Shown here one piece after another: positions 18,250 to 26,874 of a DNA stretch of 64,000 bases. The notes beneath the pieces are model-generated. The model was not told the DNA's origin. It was given only the letters and a program-made list of their open reading frames with translations, and searched no databases. A program made the position numbers and the translations under genes. The stretch comes from Vicinamibacterales bacterium. Its GTDB lineage: Bacteria; Acidobacteriota; Vicinamibacteria; Vicinamibacterales; UBA2999. The stretch's first letter is position 1, and every line of letters starts with the position of its first letter. Where the stretch lies: assembly GCA_041394705.1 (NCBI GenBank), contig JAWKHS010000018.1, positions 62,001-126,000 on the forward strand, read 5' to 3'.

Positions 18250-19956
18250 GTGTGCCCCACGAGCGACGCCGCCGGTCGTCCGCTCGTCTATGCTGGAGGC
18301 GATGTCCTGCACGTCCGCCGCCCGCGGATCGGCTTCCGGCACTCGATCGTGTCCCGCCTGACGTCGTGGGCGGCCGCCGTCGCGGCCGTCGTCGTGCTGA
18401 ACCTGCCGCTGGCGATGGCGAACCGGTGGCCCACGCCGTTTCCGCGCCTCACGGGCGATCTGTCGGCGGAGCTCGCCGCCGTCGTGCTCGTCCTGGCCCT
18501 GGCCAGCCGGGCCGTGCCGGGCCCGGGCGTTCGCACCACCCGGGGCCTGGCCGTCCTGTGGGTGCTCCTCACCTACGGCCGGTATGCCGCGGCGACGGCG
18601 CAGTCGCTCTGGGGGCGTGACATCAACCTCTACTGGGACATGCCGCACCTGCCGGCGGTGGGCGCGATGCTGGCGTACGTCATCGATCCGCGCGTCGTGG
18701 CCGGCCTCCTGGCCGGGCTGCTCCTGGTGCCGCTGCTGCTCTACGTGCCATACCGCTGGGCGTTCGCGACGGTCATCGAGGCGCTGCGAGCGCCCGGGCG
18801 CCGCGTGGTCCTGGCCGGAGCCGCGGCCGCCGTGCTGGTGTACGGGGCCGGCCAGCGGCTCGACGCGCGCGTGCCCCAGCGGCCGGCGGTGGTGGAGCCG
18901 GTGACGTTCGTCTGGGCGCGGCAGGCGCGGCAGTACGCCATCGAGGCCAGCGGCGCGGGCCTGGAGGCCCTGGGCCCCGCGCCCGTCATCGACACGACGC
19001 TGGACGCCCTCGGCGGCGCCGACGTGTTCCTGGTGTTCGTCGAGTCGTACGGCGCCGTGAGCTGGGACCGGCCGGCCTTCGCGGCCGCGCTCGCGCCGGC
19101 GCGCGCGCGCTTCGCGTCCGACATCCGCGAGACCGGCCGGGACGTCGTCTCCGCCTTCGTGGAGTCGCCCACCTTCGGCGGCGAGTCCTGGCTCGCGCAC
19201 CTCAGCCTCCTGTCGGGGACCGAGGTCAGGGACGGCGCCACCAACGTCCGCCTGCTGGCGCAGGATCGCGACACGATGGTGACGGCGTTCGCGCGGGCCG
19301 GATACCGCACGATCGCGATCATGCCGGGCCTCCAGCAGGCCTGGCGGGAGGGCGCCTTCTACGGGTTCGACGTCGTCTACGACGCGCCGCGGCTGGCGTA
19401 CGCGGGCCCGCCCTTCGGCTGGTGGGACGTGACCGACCAGTTCGCGCTGGCCAAGGTCGATCGCCTGGAGGTGGCCGGCCGGCACGCGCCGGTGTTCGTC
19501 GTGTTCCCGACCATCAGCACGCACACGCCGTTCACGCCGACGCCGCCCTACCAGCCCGATTGGGCGCGGGTCCTCACGTCCAGCCCGTACGACGCGGCGG
19601 CCCTGGACGCCGCCTACGGCGTGCCCGCCGACTGGCTCGATCTGGGACCGGGATTCGTCCAGGCCCTCGGCTACGACTTCCAGACCCTTGGTGGGTACCT
19701 GCGCCTGCGCGCCGACCGCGACCTCGTGCTCATCGTGCTCGGCGATCACCAGCCGCCGGCCCTCGTCTCGGGCGAGGGCGCCCCCTGGGACGTGCCCGTC
19801 CATGTCGTGGCGAGCCGGCCCGCCCTGCTCGACGCCCTGGTCGCCCGGGGCTTCCGGCGCGGCCTGACGCCGGCCCGCCCGGTCCTGTCGAAGATGCACG
19901 CGCTGCTGCCCACGCTCCTCGACGCCTTCGACGGCCGGCCGCCGTCCACCCGCTAG
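18250..19956 (+). CDS. Membrane sulfatase/phosphotransferase-fold protein (LTA synthase-like)
   Basis: A 568-residue protein. Four to five membrane helices occupy about residues 35-200. The C-terminal extracytoplasmic domain (about 250-555) has alkaline-phosphatase-superfamily features: VFLVFVESYGAVSW at the first metal strand, SPTFGGESWLAH around the likely nucleophile (Thr or Ser), STHTPFTP, and a late LGDHQPPALVSG that supplies metal ligands. Relatives include lipoteichoic-acid synthases and phosphoethanolamine or phosphoglycerol transferases, which decorate glycans from lipid donors. The start is uncertain: GTG 18250 is used, but GTG 18349, just before the first helix, is equally possible. 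It leads a set with the MBOAT and AlgJ-like genes (30 and 2 bases apart). Confidence 0.78.
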   Translation: MCPTSDAAGRPLVYAGGDVLHVRRPRIGFRHSIVSRLTSWAAAVAAVVVLNLPLAMANRWPTPFPRLTGDLSAELAAVVLVLALASRAVPGPGVRTTRGLAVLWVLLTYGRYAAATAQSLWGRDINLYWDMPHLPAVGAMLAYVIDPRVVAGLLAGLLLVPLLLYVPYRWAFATVIEALRAPGRRVVLAGAAAAVLVYGAGQRLDARVPQRPAVVEPVTFVWARQARQYAIEASGAGLEALGPAPVIDTTLDALGGADVFLVFVESYGAVSWDRPAFAAALAPARARFASDIRETGRDVVSAFVESPTFGGESWLAHLSLLSGTEVRDGATNVRLLAQDRDTMVTAFARAGYRTIAIMPGLQQAWREGAFYGFDVVYDAPRLAYAGPPFGWWDVTDQFALAKVDRLEVAGRHAPVFVVFPTISTHTPFTPTPPYQPDWARVLTSSPYDAAALDAAYGVPADWLDLGPGFVQALGYDFQTLGGYLRLRADRDLVLIVLGDHQPPALVSGEGAPWDVPVHVVASRPALLDALVARGFRRGLTPARPVLSKMHALLPTLLDAFDGRPPSTR

Positions 19957-19986
19957 ACTGAAGGACGTCCGGCCGCCCCGGCCCTC

Positions 19987-21429
19987 GTGCTGTTCACCGA
20001 GCCCGCGTTCCTCTACGCCTTCCTGCCGCTGCTGCTCGGGCTCTACGCGGTGTGCCCGCGCCGGGGACGGAACGCCCTGCTCCTCGCGGCGAGCCTCGTG
20101 TTCTACGCGAGCGGCGCGGGGGCGTTCACGACGCTCGTCGTGGCGTCGATTGCCGTCAACTACGCGGCCGCGATCGGCATCGCGCGGCTGGGCGACACGC
20201 CGCAGGCCCGCCGGCTGCTCGCGGCGACGGTGGCGCTCGACCTCGGGGTGCTGGCCGTGTTCAAGTACGCCGGCTTCCTCACGACGAACCTGAACGTGGC
20301 GCTCGGCGCGGTGGGCCTGCCGCCGTTGGCCGTCCCGGCGATCGCGCTGCCCATCGGCATCTCGTTCTTCACCTTCCACGCCATCTCGTACGTGGTCGAC
20401 GTGAAACGCGGCGACGCCGTGGCGCAGAAGGGCCCCGTCGAAGCCGCGCTCTACCTCCTGCTCTTCCCGCAGCTCATCGCCGGGCCGATCATCCGCTACC
20501 GCGACATCGCGGCCCAGCTGTCGTCGCGCACGGTCGGTCTCGACGACCTGGCCTACGGCGCCAGGCGCTTCGTCGTCGGACTGGCGAAGAAGATGCTCGT
20601 CGCCAACGTCGTGGCCGGTCCCGCCGACGCCGTCTTCGGCCTGGATCCGTCCCAGCTCACGGCCCCGCTCGCGTGGCTGGGCGCCGTCTGCTACACGCTG
20701 CAGATCTACTTCGACTTCTCCGGCTACTCCGACATGGCCATCGGCCTGGGCCGCCTGTTCGGGTTCCGGTTCCCCGAGAACTTCCGCTATCCGTACGCGG
20801 CCACGTCCGTGCAGGACTTCTGGCGCCGCTGGCACATCTCGCTCTCGACGTGGTTCCGCGACTACCTCTACGTCCCGCTCGGCGGCAATCGCGCGCGCCC
20901 GGCGCGCGTGTACCTGAACCTGCTCGTCGTGTTCTTCCTGTGCGGGCTGTGGCACGGGGCGAGCTGGACGTTCGTCGCCTGGGGGCTGTATCACGGTGCG
21001 TTCCTGGCCGCGGAGCGGCGCGTGCGGTCCGGCGGCGGATTCGGAGCCGTCCCGATCGGCCTCGGACGCGTCTACGCCCTGGGGGTCGTGGTGGTGGGCT
21101 GGGTGTTCTTCCGGGCCGAGACGCTCGACGGCGCGCTCCGGATGCTGGCCGCCATGGCCGGCGCCGGCCCTGGCCTGCCCGCCACTCACACGGTGGCCTG
21201 GTACATGACGCCGGAGCTCGTGCTGGCGATGACGGCCGGCCTCGTGGGATCGCTGCCCGTCGCGCCGTGGCTCGCCCGGCGGGTCGCGCCGGATGCCGCC
21301 AGCGGGACCCAGGCCCTGGGCTGGGCGCCCTCCGCCGCGACCGCGGCCGCGCTGGCCCTGCTCCTCGTGGCCTCGATGGCGCTCAGCGCCGCCCGCACCT
21401 ACAGCCCGTTCATCTACTTCCGTTTCTGA
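19987..21429 (+). CDS. MBOAT-family O-acyltransferase (AlgI-like)
   Basis: A 480-residue multipass membrane enzyme that moves acyl groups, usually acetyl, across the inner membrane onto exported glycans. Signatures are FFTFHAISYVVDV, LFPQLIAGPIIRY, FDFSGYSDMAIGLG, FRYPYAATSVQDFWRRWHIS, LSTWFRDYLYVPLGG and the catalytic LWHGASWTF with H323. It starts at GTG 19987 and is followed two bases after its stop by an AlgJ/AlgX-like partner, which is the usual MBOAT-SGNH pairing for glycan O-acetylation. The acceptor is unknown; the converging glycan operon at 22616-31667 is the obvious candidate. Confidence 0.93.
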   Translation: MLFTEPAFLYAFLPLLLGLYAVCPRRGRNALLLAASLVFYASGAGAFTTLVVASIAVNYAAAIGIARLGDTPQARRLLAATVALDLGVLAVFKYAGFLTTNLNVALGAVGLPPLAVPAIALPIGISFFTFHAISYVVDVKRGDAVAQKGPVEAALYLLLFPQLIAGPIIRYRDIAAQLSSRTVGLDDLAYGARRFVVGLAKKMLVANVVAGPADAVFGLDPSQLTAPLAWLGAVCYTLQIYFDFSGYSDMAIGLGRLFGFRFPENFRYPYAATSVQDFWRRWHISLSTWFRDYLYVPLGGNRARPARVYLNLLVVFFLCGLWHGASWTFVAWGLYHGAFLAAERRVRSGGGFGAVPIGLGRVYALGVVVVGWVFFRAETLDGALRMLAAMAGAGPGLPATHTVAWYMTPELVLAMTAGLVGSLPVAPWLARRVAPDAASGTQALGWAPSAATAAALALLLVASMALSAARTYSPFIYFRF

Positions 21430-21431
21430 TC

Positions 21432-22625
21432 GTGCCCGCGCCTCCGCCCGTCCGCTCCCCGTCGTCGGTGCTCCTGCCGCGGCTCCATCCGCTGGTGGAG
21501 CGGGTGTTCCTGGTCTTCTGCGCGGTGGCGATCGCCTTGCCGGGACTGGCCACCGTGGCCGGCGTGGACCGCGCCCCGCAGGCGGCGGAGCGGGAGGACG
21601 CCGCGCCGCCCGCCGACGCCGGCGCCCTGCCGTGGGCGACGCTGGACGGCTGGACGCACGCGCTCACCCGGGCCTTCGAAGGGCACTTCGCCTTTCGCGA
21701 CGCCCTGGTCCGCTGGCAGGCCGCCGTGCGCTTCGTCGTGCTGCGCGTCTCGCCGCAGCCCGAGGTGATCCGCGGCAAGGACGGCTGGCTCTTCTACGCC
21801 GACGACGGCGGCCTCGAGGACTACCTCACGCCGTCGCTCCTCTCCGACGAGGACCTCGCGACGTGGGCGGCGACCCTCCAGCACACGCAGGACTGGCTCG
21901 CGGCCCGCGGCATCGCCTACCTGTTCGTCATCGCCCCGGGGAAGAGCCGGGTGTACCCGGAGTTCATGCCGACGTCGCTCCACCCGGTGCTCGCCACCTC
22001 CCGGGCGCGTCAGCTGCTGGACTACCTGGCCGCGCACACCACGGTCCACACGCTGGCACTCGACCGGGCGCTGGCGGACGAGAAGACGCGCGACCGCATC
22101 TATCACCGGACCGACAGCCACTGGAACGCCGCCGGCGCGCTCGTCGCCAGCCGCGAGATCGTCGCGGCCCTGGGCCGGCAGGTGCCGGAGGCCGAGTGGG
22201 ATCCGCAAGCCCTGGCGCCGGACGCGTTCGAACGCCGGGAGACCGTGTCACCCGGCCTGGACCTGGCCCGCATGCTGCGCCTGGACCACTGGTTGACCGA
22301 GACGACGATCGGGCGCGTGCCGCGCGTGCCGTTCGAGGCGCGGGTCGTGGAGCCGGCCGTGCCCGATCCCGAGTTCGCCGAGGGTCGCGTCGTGACCGTG
22401 CGCGACGGCTCGTCCCTGCCGCGCGCGCTCGTGTACCGCGATTCCTTCGGGTCGGCGCTGATCCCGTTCCTCGGCGAGCAGTTCAGCCGCGGCGTGTTCC
22501 TGTGGGAGTACGACGTGGATCCCGCGGCGGTCGCGGCGGAGCGGCCCCGCGTCGTCATCCAGGAATGGGCGAGCCGGCGGCTCCACAACCGCCTGCCGTA
22601 CGATCCCTTCGCCGATCAGCAGTAG
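21432..22625 (+). CDS. AlgJ/AlgX-like SGNH-type O-acetyltransferase
   Basis: A 397-residue protein anchored by one N-terminal helix (about 22-45), with a periplasmic catalytic domain of the DHHW/SGNH type. Visible landmarks are VIRGKDGWLFYADD, FVIAPGKSRVYPE, the Asp-x-His pair in RTDSHWNAAGA (about 235), and the serine block VYRDSFGSALIPFL (about 335-348). These correspond to the AlgJ/AlgX catalytic triad. It would take acetyl groups from the MBOAT partner and put them on a glycan. It starts at GTG 21432, two bases after the MBOAT stop. Its last 10 bases overlap the end of the convergent methyltransferase gene. Confidence 0.88.
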   Translation: MPAPPPVRSPSSVLLPRLHPLVERVFLVFCAVAIALPGLATVAGVDRAPQAAEREDAAPPADAGALPWATLDGWTHALTRAFEGHFAFRDALVRWQAAVRFVVLRVSPQPEVIRGKDGWLFYADDGGLEDYLTPSLLSDEDLATWAATLQHTQDWLAARGIAYLFVIAPGKSRVYPEFMPTSLHPVLATSRARQLLDYLAAHTTVHTLALDRALADEKTRDRIYHRTDSHWNAAGALVASREIVAALGRQVPEAEWDPQALAPDAFERRETVSPGLDLARMLRLDHWLTETTIGRVPRVPFEARVVEPAVPDPEFAEGRVVTVRDGSSLPRALVYRDSFGSALIPFLGEQFSRGVFLWEYDVDPAAVAAERPRVVIQEWASRRLHNRLPYDPFADQQ

Positions 22626-23884
22626 CCGGCGGGCACGTCGAGCAGGACCCGGCGGCGACGGAGGTCGTCGTACGACGCGCCGAGCGCCGCGCGGACGCGG
22701 GCGTCGTCGAGCGTGCCCGTCAGGTCGGCCGCGACGCGGAGCTCGGCGGGGAGGTAGCGCCTGCACGCGCCGAACTCGTCGGCGTACTCCGGCGTGGGGA
22801 AGGCCAGCGTGAGACGCGTGCCGTCGCCGTCGGCGGCCACCTCGTACAGGGGGTTCACGATCAGGCGCCCCGTGACCAGGCCGGGCGAGGCGAGCGGGAC
22901 CGGCGCGTCCGGCTCGGCCCGCCGGCCGGCGACGAGGGTGAGGGCCGGCTCGTCGCCGACCCGATCCGGGGCCACCGGATCCGACAGGTCGATGGCGTGG
23001 CGGTCGACCACGCCGTCCAGCAGCAGGGAATCGCGGAACAGCCGCGGCGCCATCGGCGCGAAGAGGTCCGCGTAGGCCCCGGGCGTCAGCGCCATCCCCT
23101 GCGAGTGGTTCTCGCCGTCGGCGCTGTGCAGGTGCGGCAGTGTCACGACGCCCTCGGGCCCGGTGACGCGCATCAGCTCGCCGGCGAGCAGGCGCTTGTG
23201 CCAGATGTAGGGGAACGCGTCGGAGAGGACGGCGAGCGAGAAGGCGCGGTCCTCGAAGGGCAGCGGCTGGTTGGCGTCGCAGCAGACGGCGTGGCAGCCG
23301 GGCGCCGTGATCCGGCGGGCCAGCCAGAGCTTCCAGAAGTAGACGTCGGCCAGCACCGTGCGCCGGTCCGGACCGTCCTCACCGCCCTGCAGCGCCTGCA
23401 GCCGCCGCGTGAGGTGCCCCGAGCCGCCGCAGACGTCGAGCGCCCAGCCGGCGGCGGTCGGCCGATCGGCCGCCAGCGCCGTCAGCACGGCGTCGGCGGT
23501 GAGGAACGTCGGGTCGGAGAAGCGATACAGGAAGTACGTCCCCTCCGCGTCCGGGCTCAGCACCTCCACGAGCCGGCGGTAGGTGGCCGGCGCCCGGCCC
23601 TCGGCGATCGCCCGGAACGCGGATGTCCGTGGGCCGTCCAGCCCGAGCAGGCCTTCGAGGGCCTCACGGCGGTGCCCGGCCTCCAGCGCCTGGATGGCCG
23701 CGCGCGCCGTGTCGTCGGCGACGAGCACGGGGATGCCGTCCACGACCGGGAACGCGCAGCATTCGCAGCCGAGCACGCCGGCGGCCATCCCGTCGCCGTC
23801 GCGGACCAGCGCGTCGTTCTCGACGGCATCCAGGCGGGTGCCGCAGTAGGGACACCGGAGGCGAGACACGAGCGACGGTCGCAT
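22616..23884 (-). CDS. Zinc-ribbon (Trm112-like) methyltransferase
   Basis: A 422-residue protein, last gene of the glycan operon. The N-terminus is a small zinc-binding module (CPYCGT at about 11-14, CECC at about 38-41, then FPVVDGIPVLV), as in Trm112-like or UPF0434 domains. Residues about 100-330 form a class I SAM-dependent methyltransferase, with the glycine-rich motif WALDVCGGSGHLTRRL. The C-terminal ~100 residues are of unknown type. Fusion of a Trm112-like module to a methyltransferase is a known arrangement, often in natural-product or glycan clusters. The acceptor is unknown. It starts 2 bases after the PIG-L stop. Confidence 0.8.
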   Translation of the reverse strand: MRPSLVSRLRCPYCGTRLDAVENDALVRDGDGMAAGVLGCECCAFPVVDGIPVLVADDTARAAIQALEAGHRREALEGLLGLDGPRTSAFRAIAEGRAPATYRRLVEVLSPDAEGTYFLYRFSDPTFLTADAVLTALAADRPTAAGWALDVCGGSGHLTRRLQALQGGEDGPDRRTVLADVYFWKLWLARRITAPGCHAVCCDANQPLPFEDRAFSLAVLSDAFPYIWHKRLLAGELMRVTGPEGVVTLPHLHSADGENHSQGMALTPGAYADLFAPMAPRLFRDSLLLDGVVDRHAIDLSDPVAPDRVGDEPALTLVAGRRAEPDAPVPLASPGLVTGRLIVNPLYEVAADGDGTRLTLAFPTPEYADEFGACRRYLPAELRVAADLTGTLDDARVRAALGASYDDLRRRRVLLDVPAGYC

Positions 23885-23886
23885 GG

Positions 23887-24696
23887 CTACCGCGGCTCCG
23901 GCGTGGATCGGGTCACGCGGCCGACGAACCCCTCGAGGGGGCCGTCGCCGGCCGGGCCGACGGCGGCACGCCGGTAGTGCTCGACGCCGAACAGCCGGCG
24001 GGCGCCGGCGTCGTCGAGGCCGTCGAGCGCGCCCCCGCCCACCTGGCTGCCATGACAGCGCAGGGCTTCGACCTTGCGCGGCGCGACGGCGGACGCGTTC
24101 AGGACGAGCGTCGGCGCCTCGGCGAGCGCGCCGAAGGCGTCCGGATCGTCGAGGCCGCGCACCACCCACGGCGGCGCGCCGCGGCTCGCGGCCTCGTCCG
24201 CGACGGCGCGCATCTGGCCGGGCGGCAGCGTGACGTAGTACAGGGCGGGCGCGGTCCCGGGCAGGCCGGCCACGGCCGACGTCGTGCGCTCGTACACGGC
24301 GATGTGGTCGGGGTGCCAGTACAGGCCGTCCGGGCCGAAGGTGACGACGGCGTCCGGCGCGAGGCGGGCGATCGCCCGCTGGATGTCCTCCTCGAGGCGG
24401 GCCGCCGGCTCCCACGGCAGCATCCCGTCGGGATGATCCAGCACCTGGACGTCGCGCACGCCGAGCACGGCCGCCGCGGCCGCCAGCTCGCGCGTCCGTG
24501 TCCTGCCCAGGCGGCGCCGCGCCTCCGGCGTGGCGCCCGCGCCCGCGGCGTCCTCGCCGCGCGTGAGGCAGACGAGCGCGACGTGCACGCCGGCGTCGGC
24601 CGCCGCGGCCAGGAGGCCCCCCGCCGCGAGCGCCTCGTCGTCGGGATGCGCGAAGACCGCGAGCAGCCGCCGGCACGGCACGGGGGCCGCGCTCAC
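23887..24696 (-). CDS. PIG-L-family N-deacetylase
   Basis: A 269-residue LmbE/PIG-L-type zinc hydrolase, which usually removes acetyl from N-acetylglucosamine in glycolipids or small-molecule glycosides. The metal and catalytic motif AHPDDEALAAGG is at about 15-26 and the third ligand is in WHPDHIAVYER (about 127-137). The GTG start at 24696 overlaps the preceding glycosyltransferase stop by 4 bases (GTGA), so translation is coupled. An in-frame GTG at 24681 is a second option. In this operon it would make a free amino sugar after glycosyl transfer, as in GPI-anchor or mycothiol-like chemistry; that is inference. Confidence 0.88.
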   Translation of the reverse strand: MSAAPVPCRRLLAVFAHPDDEALAAGGLLAAAADAGVHVALVCLTRGEDAAGAGATPEARRRLGRTRTRELAAAAAVLGVRDVQVLDHPDGMLPWEPAARLEEDIQRAIARLAPDAVVTFGPDGLYWHPDHIAVYERTTSAVAGLPGTAPALYYVTLPPGQMRAVADEAASRGAPPWVVRGLDDPDAFGALAEAPTLVLNASAVAPRKVEALRCHGSQVGGGALDGLDDAGARRLFGVEHYRRAAVGPAGDGPLEGFVGRVTRSTPEPR

Positions 24697-25745
24697 GGCC
24701 GGCGCTCCGTCGCGCCGGCGCGCGCGCCAGCCAGCTGGCGGTAGACGTCTTCGTAGCGGGCGATCATGCGGGACAGGTCGAAGCGGCGCTCGGCCTCGGC
24801 CCGGATCCTGGCACGATCGAGCGCCAGTACGCGCGGCAGCCCGTCCACGAGCTGGTCGAGCGTCGCGAAGACGCCGCCGGTGACGCCGTCCACGACGAGC
24901 TCGGCGACGGCGCCGGCGTCCAGCGCGGCCACCGGCGTGCCGCAGCCCATCGCCTCGGCCAGCACGAGACCGAACGGCTCGGGGTCCGACACCGGATAGA
25001 GGAGCGCCCGCGCGCCGCCGAGGAGTGCGGCCTTCGCCGCCGGCCCCACCTCGCCGACGTACTCCACCTGCCGCCCGTCCACGAGCGGCGCCACCCGTTC
25101 GCGGTAGTACGCGTTCTCCTCCGCCGCGAGCGTGATCCGCAGGCCGGCGCGGCGGGCGGCCTCGATCGCCGGCACCACGCCCTTGCCCTCCGTGAAGCGG
25201 CCCAGGAAGAGCAGGTAGTCGTCGGGCGCGGCGCGAAACGGGAAGCGCGGCAGATCGAGCCCGTGGGGCACGACCGCCACGACGTTGACGCCCGCCATGC
25301 GGGCCGCCTGATACGCCGAGAGCGCCACGAACGGCGCCTCCGGGCAGCGCGCCCACAGCGCGAGCTCCTCGGGCGCGGGCGCGTAGTGCAGGGTGTGCAG
25401 CACGGGCGTGGCCACGAGCCGATCGAAGGCCAGCGACATCGGGTACGCCTCGGACTGGCAGTGCACCACGTCGAACTCGCCGGCCCTGGCCATCGCGGCC
25501 GAGAGATTGAGGAGCTCGCACAGTTCCCACGGCCACTCCGTCGCGCCGTCGCGGTAGCCGATCGGGAAGAGGGCGTGCAGCGCCGCGGCGGTGGTGGACG
25601 TGCCCACGGCGAAGAGCGTCACCTGGTGCCCCCGGGCGACGAGTCCGTCGGCCAGGAGTGCCGTCATCGTCTCGATGGACCCCGAGCGGGCCGGCGGCAC
25701 CGAGGTCGCCACGGGCGCGACCAGCGCGAGGCGCAGGGGCGTCAT
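24693..25745 (-). CDS. Glycosyltransferase family 4
   Basis: A 350-residue GT-B fold enzyme. The N-terminal Rossmann half has LALVAPVATSVPPARSGSIE (Gly-rich acceptor loop) and VVHCQSEAYP. The C-terminal half has LFLGRFTEGKGV and the E-x7-E donor motif SDPEPFGLVLAEAMGCGTPV. It overlaps its neighbours by 4 bases on both sides (ATGA upstream, GTGA downstream). It probably uses a nucleotide-sugar donor at the cytoplasmic face. The specific sugar cannot be read from the sequence. Confidence 0.9.
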   Translation of the reverse strand: MTPLRLALVAPVATSVPPARSGSIETMTALLADGLVARGHQVTLFAVGTSTTAAALHALFPIGYRDGATEWPWELCELLNLSAAMARAGEFDVVHCQSEAYPMSLAFDRLVATPVLHTLHYAPAPEELALWARCPEAPFVALSAYQAARMAGVNVVAVVPHGLDLPRFPFRAAPDDYLLFLGRFTEGKGVVPAIEAARRAGLRITLAAEENAYYRERVAPLVDGRQVEYVGEVGPAAKAALLGGARALLYPVSDPEPFGLVLAEAMGCGTPVAALDAGAVAELVVDGVTGGVFATLDQLVDGLPRVLALDRARIRAEAERRFDLSRMIARYEDVYRQLAGARAGATERRP

Positions 25746-26863
25746 CGGCCGGCCGCCTCGAGGAGCGCCGGCAGCACGCGCGCCGCGTCGAAGTGGACGC
25801 GGGCGATCTCGCGCGCCCGCGCCGCGTGCGTTTCGTACGCGGCGGCGAGGCGATCGAGCCCGGCCAGCGCCTCGTCCGGCGTGGAGAAGGCCAGCAGCCC
25901 TTCGCCGGCGGGCAGGTGCGCGCTCCAGCCCGTGTCCTGCACGAGCGCCGGCCGGCCCGAGGCCAGGTAGCACTCGGTGCGATCGCTGAACCATCCGGAG
26001 CGGTGGGCGACGTAGGCGTGCTTGGCCACGGCGAACTCCGCCCGGGACTCGTGGATGAACGCGCGGTAGTCCCAGAGCGACCGCGAGACGCCCATCGCGT
26101 CGACGGTCGTCCAGCCGTGGGCCCGGAGCAGCGCCTGCGGGCCGTTGACGGCGAGCCGGAAGGGCGCCCGCGTCCTCGCCGGCAGGTCGATCACCTTCAG
26201 GAACTCGCGGTCCTTGTTGCCGTCCACGTCGGTGAAGCTCCCGATCTTCCACGTCATGACGGTGGTGAACGGCGCGTCGGCGGCGGGCGGCGGCGCCGCC
26301 CACTGGTCGAGCACGACGGGCTGCCACGTCTTCTGCCAGGTGAACGGCCCGACGGGCACGTCGCACGCCGGGGTGCCGATGTTCGCGCCGAACGTGAAGA
26401 GGTGGTCGAAGCCCTGGAAGAACTCGACGTACCACGGATCGCCCTTGGCGAGCGCGAGCTGCGTGAACACGGGGTCGGTGTCGATGAAGACCTTCCGCGG
26501 GATCCGCCGGTACTCGTCGCGCCAGAACCAGGCGCCGCCCGACAGATCGATGAACAGGTCCGCGTCCCGGCAGAAGGCGGCGAGCGCCGCGCGCGGCGCG
26601 CCGTGATAGGTCCCGTCGTAGTTGACGAACGTCCAGCGATCGCCGAGGCCGAACGGCTCCAGCGCCTGGTGGATGTAGCGCGTGCCGAACGCCGGGTCCT
26701 CGCTGATGGCGTCCTGATCGCGGTCGTAGACGCACTCGCCCGTGTCTTCGACGTAGCGGACGTCGTGGCCGAGCGCGCGGAGCCCCAGCAGGTACATCAG
26801 CGAGCACCAGGTGACGCCGCCGAACGGATACCGCGCGATGATGCCGGCGCAGAGGATCTTCAC
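25742..26863 (-). CDS. Glycosyltransferase-like protein (GT-B fold, CgeB-like)
   Basis: A 373-residue protein opening VKILCAGIIARYPFGGVTW from a GTG at 26863. It has a GT-B-like layout: an acceptor-side half with LRALGHDVRYVEDTGE and VFIDTDPVFTQLAL, and a C-terminal half with HRSGWFSDRTECYLASGRP and ALVQDTGWSAHLPAGEGLLA, which resembles the glycosyl-transferase group 1_2 (CgeB/spore-maturation type) donor half. The catalytic assignment is weaker than for the GT4 next door. It lies 11 bases after the ABC transporter stop. Two consecutive glycosyltransferases suggest at least a disaccharide unit. Confidence 0.75.
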   Translation of the reverse strand: MKILCAGIIARYPFGGVTWCSLMYLLGLRALGHDVRYVEDTGECVYDRDQDAISEDPAFGTRYIHQALEPFGLGDRWTFVNYDGTYHGAPRAALAAFCRDADLFIDLSGGAWFWRDEYRRIPRKVFIDTDPVFTQLALAKGDPWYVEFFQGFDHLFTFGANIGTPACDVPVGPFTWQKTWQPVVLDQWAAPPPAADAPFTTVMTWKIGSFTDVDGNKDREFLKVIDLPARTRAPFRLAVNGPQALLRAHGWTTVDAMGVSRSLWDYRAFIHESRAEFAVAKHAYVAHRSGWFSDRTECYLASGRPALVQDTGWSAHLPAGEGLLAFSTPDEALAGLDRLAAAYETHAARAREIARVHFDAARVLPALLEAAGR

Positions 26864-26874
26864 GGCCCCGCCCG

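Noticed and set aside
18302..18361. ATG with GGAGG just ahead, inside the start of the sulfatase-fold gene
   Set aside because: It is out of frame with that gene and gives only a 19-residue peptide; a leader peptide is possible but there is no further support.
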